From: an uncultured Collinsella sp.
GTDB lineage: Bacteria > Actinomycetota > Coriobacteriia > Coriobacteriales > Coriobacteriaceae
NCBI GenBank assembly: GCA_900552425.1
Contig: URZR01000075.1
Span: forward strand, 1-7,921
Direction: 5' to 3'
DNA: 7,921 nucleotides
Positions 6,601 to 7,921 of this stretch are shown piece after piece (the stretch's first letter is position 1; every line of letters starts with the position of its first letter). Position numbers and translations under genes: made by a program. The notes under the pieces were generated by a model. That model was not told where the DNA came from. It saw nothing but the letters and a program-made list of their open reading frames with translations, and did no database searches.

Positions 6601-6633
6601 AAACCCGTCCCTTTTTGGTCGGTGTGGGTTTTT
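6601..6633 (+). terminator. Weak hairpin with T-run, possible minor terminator
   Basis: AAACCC (6601-6606) pairs with GGGTTT (6626-6631), and the T-run covers 6629-6633. The inner stem is poor, with a few G-C and G-T pairs only. It may be a weak terminator in front of the DAHP synthase promoter region, but the fold is imperfect. Confidence 0.25.
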
Positions 6634-6646
6634 GGACGCTTGCCCG

Positions 6647-6714
6647 ACGAGAGTGGATAATCTCCCACTTTGAGCGCGAACATGGGCCAAAAACGGGAGA
6701 TTATCCACTCTCGT
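6647..6714. repeat. Perfect 20-base inverted repeat with DnaA-box-like arms
   Basis: The arm ACGAGAGTGGATAATCTCCC (6647-6666) has its exact reverse complement at 6695-6714, separated by 28 bases. Each arm contains TTATCCACT or its complement, eight of nine bases of the DnaA-box consensus TTATCCACA, in opposed orientation. The transcript would form a very stable hairpin, but no T-run follows. It lies 49 bases before the likely -35 box of the DAHP synthase gene. A role as a protein-binding site, an RNA stem or a member of a genomic repeat family is equally possible. Confidence 0.75.
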
Positions 6715-6762
6715 GGTGAGCGGGCTCTTGTGTCGATTCATTCCCTTTTTAGTAGGCTGTGC

Positions 6763-6791
6763 TTGCACTTTAGCGTGCGACAGCGGATAAT
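6763..6791 (+). promoter_or_regulatory. Candidate promoter of the DAHP synthase gene
   Basis: TTGCAC (6763-6768), a 17-base spacer and GATAAT (6786-6791) form a sigma-70-like promoter. The -10 matches consensus at five of six positions; the -35 keeps the TTG core only. Transcription would begin near 6798, giving a leader of about 48 bases. An alternative is TCGACA (6801-6806) with TATAGA (6826-6831), but its 19-base spacer is long and the start would fall within the ribosome binding site. No T-box or other known riboswitch is visible. Confidence 0.35.
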
Positions 6792-6833
6792 GCCGAGCAC
6801 TCGACAATACGCTTATTGCTCTTTCTATAGATT

Positions 6834-6840
6834 GAGGAGG
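6834..6840 (+). promoter_or_regulatory. Strong ribosome binding site of the DAHP synthase gene
   Basis: GAGGAGG lies five bases before the ATG at 6846 and eleven before a second in-frame ATG at 6852. The spacing favours the first ATG. Confidence 0.8.
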
Positions 6841-6845
6841 CCCCT

Positions 6846-7877
6846 ATGGCCATGGAATTCAAACGCAAGTTGCCGATCCCCATGGAGATCCGCGAGGAAA
6901 TGCCGCTTCCCGCCGAGCTTACCGCCAAAAAGCAGGCATTCGACGCCGAGGTCGCCAAGGTCTTTACCGGCGAGGACGCACGCAAGGTGCTCATCATCGG
7001 CCCGTGCTCTGCCGACCGCGAGGACTCGGTGCTTGAGTACATGAACCGACTGGCCAAGGTCGCCGAAGAGGTCAAGGACAAGCTCATCATCATTCCGCGC
7101 GTCTATACCAACAAGCCGCGCACCAAGGGCACCGGCTACAAGGGTCTGCTGCACAACCCCAACCCCGAGGCTCCCGACGACCTGCTCGAGGGCGTCAAGG
7201 CCATCCGCCACATGCACCTGCGCGTCATCGAGGAGACGGGCTTCTTCACCGCTGACGAGATGCTCTACCCGTCCAACTACCAGTACCTCGTCGACTTGCT
7301 GAGCTACGTTGCCGTGGGCGCGCGCTCGGTCGAGAACCAGGAGCATCGCCTGGTGTCGAGCGGCATTTCGGTACCCGTGGGCATGAAGAACCCCACTGCC
7401 GGCTCCACCACCGTCATGCTCAACTCCATCTACGCCGCCCAGGCGCACCAGAGTTTTATCTTCCGCAACTGGGAGGTCGAGTGCGACGGCAATCCGCTCG
7501 CGCACGCCGTCATGCGCGGCTACATTGGCCTCGACGGCCGCACCTACCCTAACTACCACTACGAGCATCTGGAGCGTCTTGCCGAGCGCTACACCGAGCA
7601 CGCCGGTTATGCCAACCCAGCGGCGGTCATCGACTGCAACCACGACAACTCGGGCAAGCGCCCGCTGGAGCAGTACCGCATTTGCAAGGAGGTGCTCGAC
7701 AGCTGCCGCCGCAACGAGTCCATCTCCAAGCTGGTCAAGGGCTTTATGATCGAGTCTTACCTTGAGGACGGCAACCAGCCGGTCGATGGTGGGGTCTTTG
7801 GTAAGTCGATCACCGACCCGTGCCTGGGCTGGGAAAAGACCGACTACCTCATCCACGAGATCGCAGAGCGTATTTAG
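6846..7877 (+). CDS. aroF: Class I 3-deoxy-7-phosphoheptulonate (DAHP) synthase
   Basis: A 343-residue AroF/AroG/AroH-family enzyme that condenses phosphoenolpyruvate with erythrose 4-phosphate, the first step of the shikimate pathway. Family blocks are all present: GPCSAD (52-57), PRVYTNKPRTKGTGYKGL (84-101), GARSVENQEHR (158-168), PVGMKNPTAGS (177-187), DCNHDNSGK (263-271), MIESYLEDG (301-309) and GKSITDPCLGWEKT (319-332). The four metal ligands known from E. coli AroG correspond to C54, H266, E303 and D324. The length is usual for the family, with about 46 N-terminal residues before the barrel core, where the class I feedback site begins. Which amino acid inhibits it cannot be told, so the symbol names the family and not a specific isozyme. 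Codon use is strongly GC-rich, as in a well-expressed housekeeping gene. It appears monocistronic in this window. Confidence 0.96.
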   Translation: MAMEFKRKLPIPMEIREEMPLPAELTAKKQAFDAEVAKVFTGEDARKVLIIGPCSADREDSVLEYMNRLAKVAEEVKDKLIIIPRVYTNKPRTKGTGYKGLLHNPNPEAPDDLLEGVKAIRHMHLRVIEETGFFTADEMLYPSNYQYLVDLLSYVAVGARSVENQEHRLVSSGISVPVGMKNPTAGSTTVMLNSIYAAQAHQSFIFRNWEVECDGNPLAHAVMRGYIGLDGRTYPNYHYEHLERLAERYTEHAGYANPAAVIDCNHDNSGKRPLEQYRICKEVLDSCRRNESISKLVKGFMIESYLEDGNQPVDGGVFGKSITDPCLGWEKTDYLIHEIAERI

Positions 7878-7921
7878 TTACGCGGGCCGCATTTGGACAA
7901 TCTGACGTTCAACTTCAAGGG

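Larger units (their letters stand above)
6297..6845. other. 549-base intergenic region without a gene
   Basis: Between the permease and the DAHP synthase I find no credible ORF in any frame. In order it holds the operon terminator, the 117-base inverted-repeat element, a stretch (6535-6560) loosely resembling the left half of that terminator, a weak hairpin, the perfect 20-base inverted repeat, and the likely promoter and ribosome binding site of the DAHP synthase. No tRNA or known riboswitch is recognisable. The base composition is more AT-rich than the flanking genes. Confidence 0.7.

Noticed and set aside
6647..6791. Replication origin suggested by DnaA-box-like sites
   Set aside because: Only two full-length boxes inside one inverted repeat plus one weak match, with no dnaA/dnaN neighbours and no AT-rich unwinding region.
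6807..6830. Run of Tyr and Phe codons (YAYCSFY) just before the DAHP synthase, suggesting a leader peptide for attenuation
   Set aside because: The frame has no closely placed start with a ribosome binding site, does not stop before the gene, and no terminator/antiterminator pair lies between it and the ATG.
6825..7856. 343-codon open frame on the minus strand opposite the DAHP synthase
   Set aside because: The plus-strand protein is unmistakable. The antisense frame is long only because GC-rich codons leave few stops, and its low-complexity Val/Ala/Asp-rich product has no recognisable domain.
1..7921. CRISPR array, tRNA, rRNA or insertion sequence
   Set aside because: No regularly spaced repeats, no cloverleaf or rRNA signature and no transposase-like frame were seen.

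Overview
The window looks like chromosomal DNA from a high-GC actinobacterium, most probably a Coriobacteriia member close to Collinsella. This is inferred from the GC-rich codon choice of the large genes, the gene types and the style of the intergenic repeats. It rests on no database search. There are six convincing genes, one doubtful small ORF and one 549-base intergenic stretch full of repeats and hairpins.

Left part (1-3135, all minus strand). In transcription order this side holds a Nudix-Vsr fusion protein (2146-3135), a doubtful 69-residue ORF (1683-1892) preceded by what looks like a coding remnant, an AraC-family regulator with a cupin sensor domain (719-1657), and a HAD phosphatase (39-662). 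The regulator and the phosphatase lie 56 bases apart and may be co-transcribed. The regulator start codon lies exactly where a -10 box would place a leaderless transcript.

Middle part (3284-6296, plus strand). Divergent from the Nudix-Vsr gene is an overlapping two-gene operon for a BceAB-type ABC transporter: an ATPase and a ten-helix FtsX-like permease with a large extracytoplasmic domain. Such transporters usually expel or sense cell-envelope-active peptide antibiotics. The usual BceRS two-component pair is not next to it here. A very strong intrinsic terminator (6335-6373) closes the operon.

Right part (6297-7921). Between the terminator and the next gene lie a 117-base inverted-repeat element, a weak hairpin and a perfect 20-base inverted repeat whose arms contain DnaA-box-like cores. 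Then comes a class I DAHP synthase, the first enzyme of aromatic amino acid synthesis, with a strong ribosome binding site and all four metal ligands intact.

The most unusual item is the single protein joining a MutT-like Nudix domain (nucleotide pool cleaning) to a Vsr-like mismatch endonuclease through a lysine/arginine-rich linker. The next most interesting are the intergenic repeats, including a 15-base sequence found exactly twice, at 2031-2045 and 6451-6465.
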